Origin: Diplocarpon mali
Taxonomy: Eukaryota; Ascomycota; Leotiomycetes; Helotiales; Drepanopezizaceae
Assembly: GCA_024741835.1 (NCBI GenBank)
Contig: JAENRP010000078.1
Coordinates: forward strand, 62,001 to 126,000
Direction of reading: 5' to 3'
DNA: 64,000 nucleotides
Positions 53,817 through 64,000 of the stretch are shown here, piece after piece; position 1 is the first letter of the stretch, and each line of letters begins with the position of its first letter. Under the pieces are notes generated by a model. It was not told the DNA's origin. It did not search any database and was given only the letters and a program-made list of their open reading frames with translations. The position numbers and the translations under genes were made by a program.

Positions 53817-56800
53817 TAAACCTGATGATTAGTATCTAATAATAGATTTGCAGTTCACTTGGAAAAATGAGTACTTAGCGTTTCTAATCACTTGTGGGCT
53901 CCTACTTTGTCGCAGGCTAAAGAAACACTGTATAGTCCCCTTCATGTTTAAATGTTAAACTTCTTAGCCTTTGCTGCTGCCAAAAATTTAACACTTAAAA
54001 CTGGGTGGGTTTGTTTTAGCCCACCATCAAGTAGCCCCTAGGTATAATGCGTTTGCAGGGTTAAATAAGCTTTCATATAGTGTTTGCTTGGCCTGCAATA
54101 AAGCACTTCGTACAAGTCACCAATCAGATAGCCTGCCTGTTTAATACGAAAACGTGTTCATGGATACTCAGCGCTTATGTCAACCTATACGAGGCGTTAT
54201 TCACTTTTTATACAGGCTGCAAACCTACTTAGTATCCTCTTTATCTGTTAGGCTGCAAGTCTACTCGATATTATCAGTATAAAATCGCTGTGCCGACAAT
54301 ACTCTCTATTCAATTTTAACAATTAAGCGAACCTGAAAGCGTCAAACTCTACGTGAGGGTTTTTACTCGAATTGTGTGTCAGAGAACCTTCAGCTAGATC
54401 GCCGATTAGTATTTACGCCTTCGCTTACAACTTCAAGGTCTGTAAGAGAAAATAAAAAAATCAATAGTATACTTTGAAACGTAATATTTATAGTAAAACC
54501 TGCATTTCGGCTCTCGTATTCAAGAATTGGTCCCAGAACTGTAGTTATAAGAGTATCGGAAAACTCTGACACTACAGAAGCAGATCAGTGAAGTTTATGA
54601 TAGGTTTGAAGCCTACTTAAAAAGAAAACACTTTAAGAGTCAAGATGGGCGTGTATAGGGTAATAGTCCATTCGAAATCTAAATCAAGCTAACTTTTCCC
54701 CCCTGAGTATTTGGAAATGTTTTCTCACTTGATTTCTTCAAGTTTGCGCTTATTCAGAGAAAAAACTAGTGATTCCAAGGAGACTGAAGCTAGCTGGATC
54801 GCCGATTACTCCCTTACGTCTACTTCGAATACGTTGATTCCAAAAACCCACCGAGTGGTATTCCACTAGCAAAGAAAAAACCATCCTTTGGAAACTCAAT
54901 TGCTAAAAGCTAAATAGCTAGAGATATGATTCACTACACTGGGAAAAGAATCCTTTTCAAAGCATGATACCTACTAATGTCTGAATTAGTGATGCGCTCA
55001 TTAAGTTTTGAGGTTTAAGAGCGTTCGGCTTACCTTTGTACTTGTCTTGCTATTTTGAAAAGGTAGGATTCTGTTGTGCAGAATGGGTGGAGTCTCCACT
55101 TATTCTGGAGAAACTCCACGTGACCAGACTTAGTCATGGGAACCTCCTTTTCCTACTTCAATACTCCTAGGGTTACGTAGAACAGAACATAATAAATCAA
55201 TCATCTTCAACCCATTGAGCGAGCCTCCTAAGCGACCCAATGAAGGCCCTCCAGCCGACCTCACAACAGATTCTCACTTTTTGCCCGGGTTCGTCTACTA
55301 TACTTGATTTTAGAATATAAGGAGTAGAAAACTGATTTATCATATGCAGAGAAAATCTTAAATATTAAGACAAGGCTTACCATGTACAGACCATGAAAGC
55401 ATTGATAATACTACGTCGCGGGCGTAATAAGTACTACATTGGCGTTACCATAAGGGATGTTTACACTGTGCTCACAAGGTTTCAATATACTTTTATTCAG
55501 TGCTATAACACCTGCGATGAAGTGTTAAGGTTTGAAATATCCAGCTTGCATTCTCAATTGTCAAGATTCATTCTTTGCACCGAATTTTTGCTCCGGCTTT
55601 GATTAATTGTACCTGAGAATATTGACAGAGGGAGTCTTTAATTTCTCGCCCCAGGTTTAAACGATATAAACAGAATAAGCAAAGGACTGGAAAAGATCAA
55701 GGCTCGGTGGAAAATCGAAGGAGATGAGTGCTTTTCTCAAATTTTAATAGCGCCACTATCTAAAAAGGAGGCCTTATGGCAAAAGACAGATATCGAAATA
55801 CTATCTTCAATCTTGAGTCAGACGTGGAGCTTTGTAAACATCATTTGAACTTTATTACTCGAATAATCATTTTTGTTGAAATCTCGATATCAATCAATTG
55901 CGATATCAATCAATTGCGACTTATTAAACCTACCGATTTACTTATTTCCTAGACTACAATGGCGGCTATATAGCTCTTACATTTAATAGGAAGAAACCTG
56001 GTATAGCACATCACTAGCATGGAACTAATTACTATCATAAGCTGGCTTGTACGGATTAATTGGTAGCAGTTATAGTATAGAATTATCGTTATTCCTTTTA
56101 TTATACAATGAGCTCTACATGTGTTCGCAGCGTACTTTATTCCTTAAATCGGGTTTTCAAGCCTTTATAAGTGCAGCTTTCCTGGTGTCACAATTCTGAA
56201 GATTCCACATTGATATATTACTGCCAGAGCTAGGACTAGAAATAAAATTACGGTGACTTGTGAAGTAGGCTTCAAATCACCATAATCATTCTTATTTATT
56301 TGACAAAGAAGCTAATCAAGGGTAATAGCCCTCCGACTATCGGATGCATCTGCGTGACTTGTCTTGGCGTCCTCGACTTGGGATTCAGGGACCTTAATAT
56401 ACCTCAGTCCTACGCAGTAAGCAATTTGATCAGAACTATAATTTGAAAGCACTGTGAGAAGCGAGATTTATATTTCGGCCGCCGGATTTGAGAATCGCTC
56501 TTGACTACGTTATTTTCCGAGGAGTGAAAACTTCTCACGGTGGAGAGGCCGCTGCGTGGATTCTACGTAGTCCAAGCCAGCTACGACACGCTTCAGGAGT
56601 CAGTGACAAAACAACTCGGAATACTCCGACATACGAGGGCACCTACGCCAGGATCCAACCATTGCTTACTCACCCGGAGTCTTCACAGCAAGTCAACGCG
56701 AGGGATATTACCAATTCACAAACAGTCGCCAGGGGCCCACTATCTCCACTGCTGCACTCGCCTCTGACCCTACCGCACCACCTCTGCCTGATACTCCTCG

Positions 56801-57717
56801 GATGTAGCTGATCAAACACCAGCTTCACCATCATGCGTCGACCGTGTCAGCACGGTAGTGAAACTGGTCCGACGAGTCTTTTTTTCTCACGTTCTGTTGC
56901 CCGCCCTCTCGAGCGGCAAGTCAAAGTGCCGAAAGCTCAATCTGGACCGCGAATTCGCTAAAAATAGGACTCCCATTTGGTACTCGCCAGCAGTGGGCGA
57001 AGAAAACCTGCTGAAACTTACCTCAAAGTAAGAACCCCGACTATTCAGAAAAGCGAGCGCGGTTATACCCGAACAGCTGACACACGTCGGTCAATTTTTC
57101 TACTCTTCTCGAATTGCCTGAAATTATTCATATCTGTACGGCTTCTAGCATTTGTAGTTTAAAGCGCTACAGCGTGCTAGTAGTAATAATTTGGACCCGA
57201 TATTTTGGTGAGCTGAAAAAGGAGTTTATATGAATTGAACTCCAATGAAATTATTCTTTTCACTGCGTATTATCTATCACAAGAGCTTCAAAACAAGACT
57301 TTAATCCAAATCTAATTCAAAGCATATCCAAGAGCCGTCGTCTCGTACTACTCCGCACCAACCTCCTCTTGTTTTAACCGTCAGTTCCGCTGCCCCCCCC
57401 CACCCTTCCCGCCCCTCTCCCCCCCTCCTCACACAGTAGCTGAAGTACCTTCGTAGTCAGGAGAAATCAAAAGTCGTAAATACATGATTAGTTGCTTCAT
57501 GAGTGTGATCCGTAAAGTTCGTCGGCCCCGAAGCATGCAGCTACCTCTGGGCCTTACTACACCCGAATCTATACTAGACTGCTCAACGCCCCTGCTTTTT
57601 TACTGTGCAGGTGTTGAATAGATGGCGGTGGTAAAGTGGAACAAGTTTATATCTAGTCCAGGGCTGGGGGACATTTAACCCCGGGCAGGGCGAGACAAAA
57701 ACTAGTACCTCATATTA
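53817..57717. other. AT-rich stretch between two inverted family-B LTRs
   Basis: No recognisable gene or RNA. Diverged repeats are visible: an ACACTTTAAGAGT...AAGAT.G.CGTG block near 54625 also occurs near 50500, and a CTAGCTGGATCGCCGATTAC block near 54790 resembles one near 54395. Short frames (55393-55602, 56488-56811, 56977-57162) are not supported. A C-rich run is present at 57395-57430. Confidence 0.5.
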
Positions 57718-57722
57718 GCTTA

Positions 57723-57962
57723 TGTAGCAATGAGGTTCTCTGATAGTGAACTTGATAGTAAACTAGAAGAGGGCACGAAGAAGTATGAGGTGCAAACGAC
57801 GATGTTGGGTGTCTTGTGTCTTAATTCATGAGAGCTCTCTAACTACGAGCTATTTAACAAGGGCTGCCACTAAGTCATGTGGCAAGTCATATGACATATC
57901 ATGTGTATGATGTGTCATGTGACAGATCATGTGACAAACATGTGACGGGCATACTTGCAACA
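57723..57962 (-). mobile_element. Solo LTR, family B, inverted, with target-site duplication GCTTA
   Basis: On the minus strand it runs TGTTGCAAG... to ...CATTGCTACA (240 bp), flanked by GCTTA at 57718-57722 and 57963-57967. It carries the same cluster of CATGTGAC/CATATGAC motifs as the + copy. Its own duplication shows it is a separate insertion. Confidence 0.92.
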
Positions 57963-57967
57963 GCTTA

Positions 57968-59127
57968 TTTTATCTCGGCTAAGCAGAATTAATCCCTTTC
58001 CGAATCTAGGAAGCTTCGAAGAAGTAGAAACGCAAGCTAATTTCTGCTTACATTTACATGCAAGTAGGAAGGATATCGTGATGTATTGTTGCAGTGTCAT
58101 CACGTGGTGGCTAATCAACGAGTGAGGACTACACTTTTTGAATGTCAATTCAAATAGCTTTGCTCCTGCACTGTGGTATAGCTACAAGTTCAAATTACAA
58201 ATCCAGGGGATTAGGTTACCGTTCCGTGTAGCTCCAGGCAAAGAAATACCAAAAATAGATGTCCTTCGCAGGCCATACAAACACTACGTGAAAGTAGGTT
58301 TGACTTTGCAACCCTTTCACAGACGTGGTTGAACAGCCTCGAATATACACAGGACGCTACTGTGTGATATGTGGCATTTGTTTTGGCCTGCGACAAGGTC
58401 AAACAACCCATACGCATTTTGAATTCCATATGCAAGTTTTTCCACGCAAAGGCAAATTCCTCACAGTCAACGTGCTGAAGCTCGGGCTTCGTACTGCTGG
58501 CGTTTGTTTTTACAGTGGGCTCTGCATGTGGACCTTGGATTCGTGGGGCTCAGGTGAGCTGTTGGTTGGCCCATAGTCCATATCACGGATGTGCCCACAT
58601 TGGCAGCCCACCAAAGAAGAAATGGACTGCTCGGTACGGAGAATAAGTGGCGCATGACTTCATTGGAAAGCCGCACAGGTCAGGTAAGAAAGTCAATTTC
58701 ATAAATTCTGGTAATGTAGTCGTATTTTCCCACAGCTTGCTTGATTTCTTTAACAGCACGAATTAAGACTAGGGTTTATAGAGTTGATGATTCCAAGCTA
58801 GGGAGCTTATCTTGACTAATTGGAGCTTGATTTTTCAGAGCTTTCGTACGTCTCTTACTAAATCAAGTTCAATTCCATTGCTTTCAATTTTCCCTAACCC
58901 CCCCGCCCCCTACATTTTAAACAAAGTATTTCGCTCACCCAGGCCGGAGAAAGAAACGACTGATACAAACTGGTCTATCAGAATTTCGGGATTGAATGAC
59001 TAACGGGGCCCTGAAAGGTACCCGTTCTGGTGCAGCTTCAGATATGTACTTCGTACAGGGTGTAATAATCCGAGGTTCCCTGTCTGTGCATACTAGATTC
59101 TTGGCAATGCTGCTTTTATTAAATTCC
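57968..59127. other. Intergenic, moderately AT-rich, no supported gene
   Basis: Small frames around 58138-58676 on both strands overlap and have no recognised product. The sequence is less degraded than the RIP-affected areas. Confidence 0.45.
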
Positions 59128-59235
59128 TTAGTATTTTACATAGCCACCTTTTGCGTCAATCACTGCTTTATATCTATTTGGCATTTCCCTAATCAAATCT
59201 CTAATTATCTCAACTGTTATTGATTCCTAAGCTTC
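59128..59235 (-). mobile_element. Tc1/mariner transposase C-terminal remnant
   Basis: The minus strand encodes ITVEIIRDLIREMPNRYKAV followed by IDAKGGYVKY and a stop. This closely fits the Tc1-family transposase end (LIxSMPxRxxAVIxAKGGxTKY). A stop lies a few codons upstream and the DDE catalytic core was not found, so only the 3' end remains. Terminal inverted repeats were not identified. Confidence 0.7.
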
Positions 59236-62200
59236 AAGTACCCCCTGTCGAAACCCCTGTATAAAAGAAAGTTCTAGTATAGCGCATAGACAGAAAACCT
59301 CAGATTATTTCCCCATGGACTAAGTAGTGTGGTGGAATATCCCGAGCGCTCTGTCGTTCTCTCTCACTCTCAAGTGATTGGCAATCGGCTTCAAAGTTCT
59401 TAACCTGAATATCCTTTCCCGTTTGGCAGACTCCTCACGCAGTAGTCTTTTTGACATCAAACCTTTTTCCGACCAGGGCCCGAGTCTTCCCATTTTCCTA
59501 GTTCCATTTTGTCCTCTTTGTCCTCGAGAAAATGATCAAACGACTCGTAGGTGATATATCCTTGTTAGAACTAGTAGAAAAAACAAGTCAAACAAAGTAC
59601 GCCTCGTGTAAGATGCCAGGTGCTTTTCGCACGCGAGGTAAGCAAAATATTGTTTTAGGTATGGGACACATTACCTTGGTTTTCGATACGCAAGGCCGAG
59701 CTTTTGGTCAGCCGATAAGATAAGCTAGGTGAGCGCCCGTATAGACGTGCCCTTCGCTAGAAGTTGTCAGTATTTAGCTCGCCTCGGCGTTTTACCCTCT
59801 TCTCCAGTCATTCCCCCTAGCCAGTGGTGTTTGACGCAATGCACCATACCTATAACTTGTCAAATGCTGTCATACATCTGTGTCCCAAATCAAAAGGGCG
59901 GGCTTTCGCTTGGGGTTCTTAGTCTCCCTTGCCAGCTTGACTATCACTAGGACTACAAGGGCAGTGAGCATCCGGACTACAGATAGCAGGTATCGGGTAT
60001 GTAAAGCTCCAGAGCCTAAGCAAACTCAAAATCACTTCTCATTCTTATTGGTACTCTGGAAGTGTCCGTGGTAGCGAGAGTATGCGTCAAAAGGGTGTCT
60101 GTAGCACCCCTTCAAGCTCTCAGCCACTCAGTATTTACTTTTTCCGTGGTCGCTCTAAACATGTTTGGCGCCCAGTATCTTTCGACGCGGCCAGCACTAC
60201 GCGGGATCCCTGGATGTGTACAGTTGGGCAATTCAAGGTTTTCCCGAGGCTTGTTGCGGATGGCCAGTGCGGATGTCAGTGACTTGCGGGGAGCAGAATG
60301 CCAGGAGATACTGATGAGATGTAGAGCGAGGCGCTGCGATGTGCTGAGCGAGCCAACTCGTGGCTATGCAGACAGCACCTCTAAACAAGCCAAGCCAGGT
60401 AATCAGGAGATTAAAGGCGTACGTGACGCGTGTGGATCCAAGCCGCTAGACGAGTTGCCAAAATCTACTCTAGGGTGCTGGTCAGTACAATCGAGCCGGC
60501 CGGAAAACAAAATCACTTGATCTGCCGTGCCCATGGCATCCGAATTTCCGAAGTGGCGTGGACAGTTCTTACGAATGAGTCGGCCGGCGCGCAGCGGCGC
60601 CAAGCTGCCACCGGAGAGCTCGCCTGGGCATTGCCCCTCGCGAGCCTTTAGTCAACACGCGCAGTTGCGACAAATCTAGAGACCATCGGTGTTGAGGGGA
60701 AGGTGAGGTTCCGGGCTGAAGACAAAAGCATGATCAAGAGTGTAGTCAGTATCAATCGAGTCCGAGTCCATTCTATGCTCCAACGTCGCCGGACTGCGGA
60801 TATTTGTAAATCCGAAACACCCTCTCCTCGGGAAGAAAGGCAGGGCATGGTCCTCTCAGGCCATGGGGGTGTCCAATCACCAGTCTGAGTGGATCGATGA
60901 TGCTTGTATACGGACTGCACCTACTCGCCGAAGCTTAATTTGAAGCTCGGAGATCCTCGGGAGCTGCCACTCCTTTTTTTCTCGTTAAATAAGCTGTATA
61001 TATAGATGATTACTAACTTCACCCCCGCCCCCTCCCCTGGTTAAATGTTAATTCGTTCCCCTTTGTCACCGCCAACTATTCCGCAGTTCAACCAAGTCTG
61101 GGGTTGGGGAGAGGAGGGGGCTGGAGGGTGGGTTGGGGAGCTAGTAATTCCTAGGAGAATCGGATTTCTGGTTGGCGAAATACCCAACGGCTATGCCAAT
61201 GGGTATGCCATTGGGTCTGCTATGAGCAAGACAAAGTCAGAGATTCATGCCACAAGCCTCGCCCAGATGATGCAACTGTGATCGATCGGTTGACGAAGAA
61301 ACTCATAACCCGTGAAGGAAAGGTAAAGTCGCATCCCGGAAGCCTCGTCCAGATTGGCTAGGATACGAGCGACGAGCGACGTGCAATGTGCAAAAGAATA
61401 CACGGAGTCCGGATGAGACGAGGAGAGACGTTCATGATGGAGGTTGACAAATACACGGCGGTGGTGTTCAGCAACTCCGCCTGCGTGATCTCCGGAGCTC
61501 TACTTGAAGCGAAGGCGGGGTTGTTTTGGCCCAGGAAAGCCCAAAAAGCGTGTCTCATGAGCCTTTGGCCTGGATAATTAGGTTACGAGCCATCGGCGTA
61601 AGATGCTCGACGAGGAGAGACGGTCAACATGGAGGCTTGTGTCTGCAAAATGAAGCTGCTAGCTTCTTGGGGATGGCTTGGGACCGTTTAATGAGGGGAG
61701 ATCTGGATAGCGCTGACCTGGGATCCGAAGCTCGACTGTCACAGCTGGCCTTGGGGAGACAAAGAGACCAAACTGCTCTCCTCTCGCTCGCCAGTCTGGA
61801 GATTGTCCGTCTACGGTGCGAAGTCCTGGCAGCAGCTGCCACGCAGTACGGCGCTCCACGGTCCGCCGAGTCTCCTGTACCAGTACACAGTCGATGCTCG
61901 GGACAGAGTTTCGCCAAAGCCAAGATATGTGAGGTTGGGGAAATTAAGCCTCCGCGTATTACGAGTCCTGTTGCTGGTTCGGCAGAAATACGAGTATCTT
62001 GCCATGAGAGACATCTCCTTCTCCTCGCGGGGCCTCGGAACCTCCCTCAGCGGTCTCTCTCCTCGCACCAGCCGTCTGATCGACGACGGTATTCGCAGTC
62101 CGCAGTCCGCTGTCCGCTGTCCGCTGTCCGCCGTCTGACGCGGGAACTCGGTCCCAGGTGTCAAGATATACTATAGTAAACAAGACAGCAACTCAACCAA

Positions 62201-62656
62201 GCCTCTGTTGGGACAGGCCCCCCTTACGAACTGTACGTGCTTCACCTTAAGCGAGCCCCCTGCATGAAGCTCAATTTGTATGGCAGAGAGCCTGGCGACA
62301 TCAATGCACACCGCAAGCAGCAACTCTGCCATGTGTATACCTACGACTCGGATGCATCCTCCGTGTTTCAAGGTCCTCCCCCCCCACCAGGTCTGAATAC
62401 CTCACGGCAGAGTGACAAGCCTTAGCCGATCACGACGTATCACCACCGTTCCCAGCTGCAACTTCAAGGTTCCTCTCGTCCCCACGAGATTCATGGCGCC
62501 CCGGCAGCATTGTGCAGAGGTACTCGAAAGCTCTCCCCCCCCGGTCTCAACCCCCCTCCCACGTTCCTATTTTTATGAACTGCACTCATGAATATATCGA
62601 GTGGCGCTTGTTCCCAACCGGGAGAGAGTTCAATTAATCTCCAGACGACAAGGAAA
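59236..62656. other. Unassigned region before the GPCR gene
   Basis: About 3.4 kb. Frames such as 60062-60520 (+), 61526-62176 (+) and 61811-62164 (-) are compositionally random, and no domain is recognised. A short direct repeat, GTCCGCTGTCCGCTGTCCGC, lies near 62105-62130. Confidence 0.45.
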
Positions 62657-62668
62657 NNNNNNNNNNNN
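62657..62668. other. Assembly gap (run of n)
   Basis: Twelve ambiguous bases lie upstream of the GPCR gene. Real gap length is unknown. The promoter of the GPCR could be affected. Confidence 0.99.
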
Positions 62669-62911
62669 CCCCCAGTACGGCGGCACGCAGAGGCCACGAG
62701 AATTGCCGTGCCACCGCAATGGCATCCCCGCAAGATGAGTGAGCAATGGCAGCATATCAGTCCGAGCTGCCATGTGCGAGATGATCACTGCACGCAAGGT
62801 GGGAAGGTTTATAACGGGAGGATGCCCTGACCAAGACGGAGGCACGTTGCGGGTCGTCCTCCATTCGTTCACCCACATTCTTTCCATGCTGTGTTTCTTG
62901 TTCCCACCAAG

Positions 62912-64000
62912 ATGGCTGTCGAGATTCCTCTAGTTGTTCTGAACTTGACGGGCAGTCTCTTGTCGGTGTGCGGAACGCTGTTCATCTTGATTTGCTACAT
63001 GATCTTGCCGCAGAAGAGACACATCCGCCACGCGCTTATAATTAATCTGACGGTCGCCGGTATGTCCCTGCTCGGGCGGCGGGTGATACAAGAAGCACGC
63101 TGACGATGTTCTGGAGACTGCATCAATGCCATTAACAACAGCAGTTCCGGCATGTCGGTCCTGCTGAAGAGACGGCCTCTGAGTGCCAGCACTGCATGTA
63201 CCGTCAATGGATTCGTTGGGCAGCTGTCTATCCAGGTACGCCCCACCCACCTAAAACTCGCAGTGAATATGGGGGCGCATTCTGACGATTCCTAGGCCGT
63301 GGACTTTTCCATCCTCACCATCACCTACGTGACCATGTGGATTGTAACCTCCAACAACTTCAACCGTGGCTGGACATATGGGTGGATTGTCGCTTTTGTC
63401 GTGGCCACGTGGACAGTCCCGTTGATCACCAGTGAGTCCCGGGGCCTTGGTCCTTCGACCCTTACCCGGCATGGCAACTGATGGATGGACAACAGGTAGC
63501 ATCGCACTTGGCTTGGGCATATACGTGCCTGCATCAAGTAACTGGTGTTGGATCGAGGCGAAGCCGGTCTACCAACGATACTTGCTCACCCACGGCTGGA
63601 GATTCGTGATCATCGCCGCCGTGGTATCAATGTGTATCTATATCCAAGTCTACATCCGGCGACACTCGAGACTGATGAGCTCGATGGTGCGGCCCAGCGA
63701 GGTTCAAGGGTGGCAGCAGGCAAATAATTCGACTAAGAGTCAGAAGAACCTTGAGCTGTCTCAAAGTAAGTCTCGGGCTTTTATAATGCACACACACGCA
63801 CGCTGACATCCGCAAGTGTCGACGTTGACGACGTCGGTGACGAAGGCTTCCACGTACACAGCCCAGCACTCCAATGGCTCCGCCGAACACGCCCCACAAG
63901 ACGAGCGGACCGATGGCGCCTTCACCGAGCCCGGGACCGACAAGCAGGAAGAGCTCATGATCCAGTCCGCAGCCAAGAAAGACCACCAGCTCTCCATACA
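62912..64000 (+). CDS. G-protein-coupled receptor, cAMP-receptor-like (fungal class V), partial
   Basis: Exons 62912-63059, 63117-63235, 63296-63431, 63496-63765 and 63817 to the window end; introns of 57, 60, 64 and 51 nt. Spliced text begins MAVEIPLVVLNLTGSLLSVC, then GTLFILICYMILPQKRHIRH and ALIINLTVADCINAINNSSS (helices 1-2). ACTVNGFVGQLSIQAVDFSI and LTITYVTMWIVTS (helix 3), GWIVAFVVATWTVPLITSSI (helix 4), an extracellular SNWCWIEA and RFVIIAAVVSMCIYIQVYIR (helix 5) follow. The cysteines in ACTVNG and WCWIE could form the usual disulfide. The pattern matches Dictyostelium CAR-like receptors such as Aspergillus GprH; these sense nutrients or unknown ligands via G proteins. The gene is cut by the window end, so helices 6-7 are not seen. 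The start avoids a GTG upstream in frame. Confidence 0.87.

Noticed and set aside
53565..57962. The two inverted family-B LTRs as termini of one large transposon
   Set aside because: Each has its own, different 5-bp duplication (GTAGG and GCTTA), so they are independent insertions.

Overview
The window looks like a chromosome segment of a filamentous ascomycete (Pezizomycotina). The evidence is short spliceosomal introns of about 50-75 nt with GT/GC...AG borders, a HET-C heterokaryon-incompatibility type gene, a HOT13-like CHY zinc-finger gene, fungal-type protoglobin, DUF1774-like and cAMP-receptor-like GPCR genes, and copia and Ty3/gypsy retrotransposon remains riddled with TA-rich stop codons as left by repeat-induced point mutation (RIP). 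A leotiomycete is my guess, but the sequence alone does not prove the class.

Layout. (1) 1-10.6 kb is AT-rich transposon graveyard: copia pol, a gypsy chromodomain integrase tail, a copia RNase H with its 3' LTR, a solo LTR, two copies of an unidentified dispersed repeat (R1), and a broken BTB/POZ gene. (2) 10.7-36.9 kb is the gene-rich core. In order it holds two divergent conserved hypothetical genes, a heme-thiolate peroxidase (chloroperoxidase/UPO family), mitochondrial D-2-hydroxyglutarate dehydrogenase, proteasome subunit alpha4, a CHY zinc-finger protein, TFIIH helicase XPB/Ssl2, a phenolic-acid-decarboxylase-like protein, peroxisomal-type NADH pyrophosphatase, HET-C, a protoglobin and a PQ-loop vacuolar amino-acid transporter. 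(3) 37-46 kb is almost gene-free and increasingly GC-rich, full of minisatellites and microsatellites, with one probable small gene. (4) One DUF1774-like membrane protein lies at 46.1-46.9 kb. (5) 47-62.9 kb is a second AT-rich block with solo LTRs carrying intact target-site duplications, a three-level nested insertion, more R1 copies and a Tc1/mariner transposase tail. (6) A class V (cAMP-receptor-like) GPCR starts at 62.9 kb and runs off the window.

The core genes are mostly housekeeping (transcription/repair, protein turnover, mitochondrial metabolism, NADH turnover) and do not form an obvious pathway. Tight divergent pairs (12.1-12.45, 19.82-20.16 and 21.93-22.16 kb) probably share bidirectional promoters. 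Gene structures were resolved by hand. They include a 7-nt microexon in the proteasome gene, a 5-nt first coding exon, two GC-AG introns, and a 10-residue terminal exon in the dehydrogenase that a simple ORF call would miss. I found no gene cluster that I could defend as a wholly new biological system. The most unusual items are the nested solo LTRs, the R1 repeat family, the protoglobin, the recent exact tandem duplication inside HET-C, and the decarboxylase-like protein with an apparently missing catalytic arginine.
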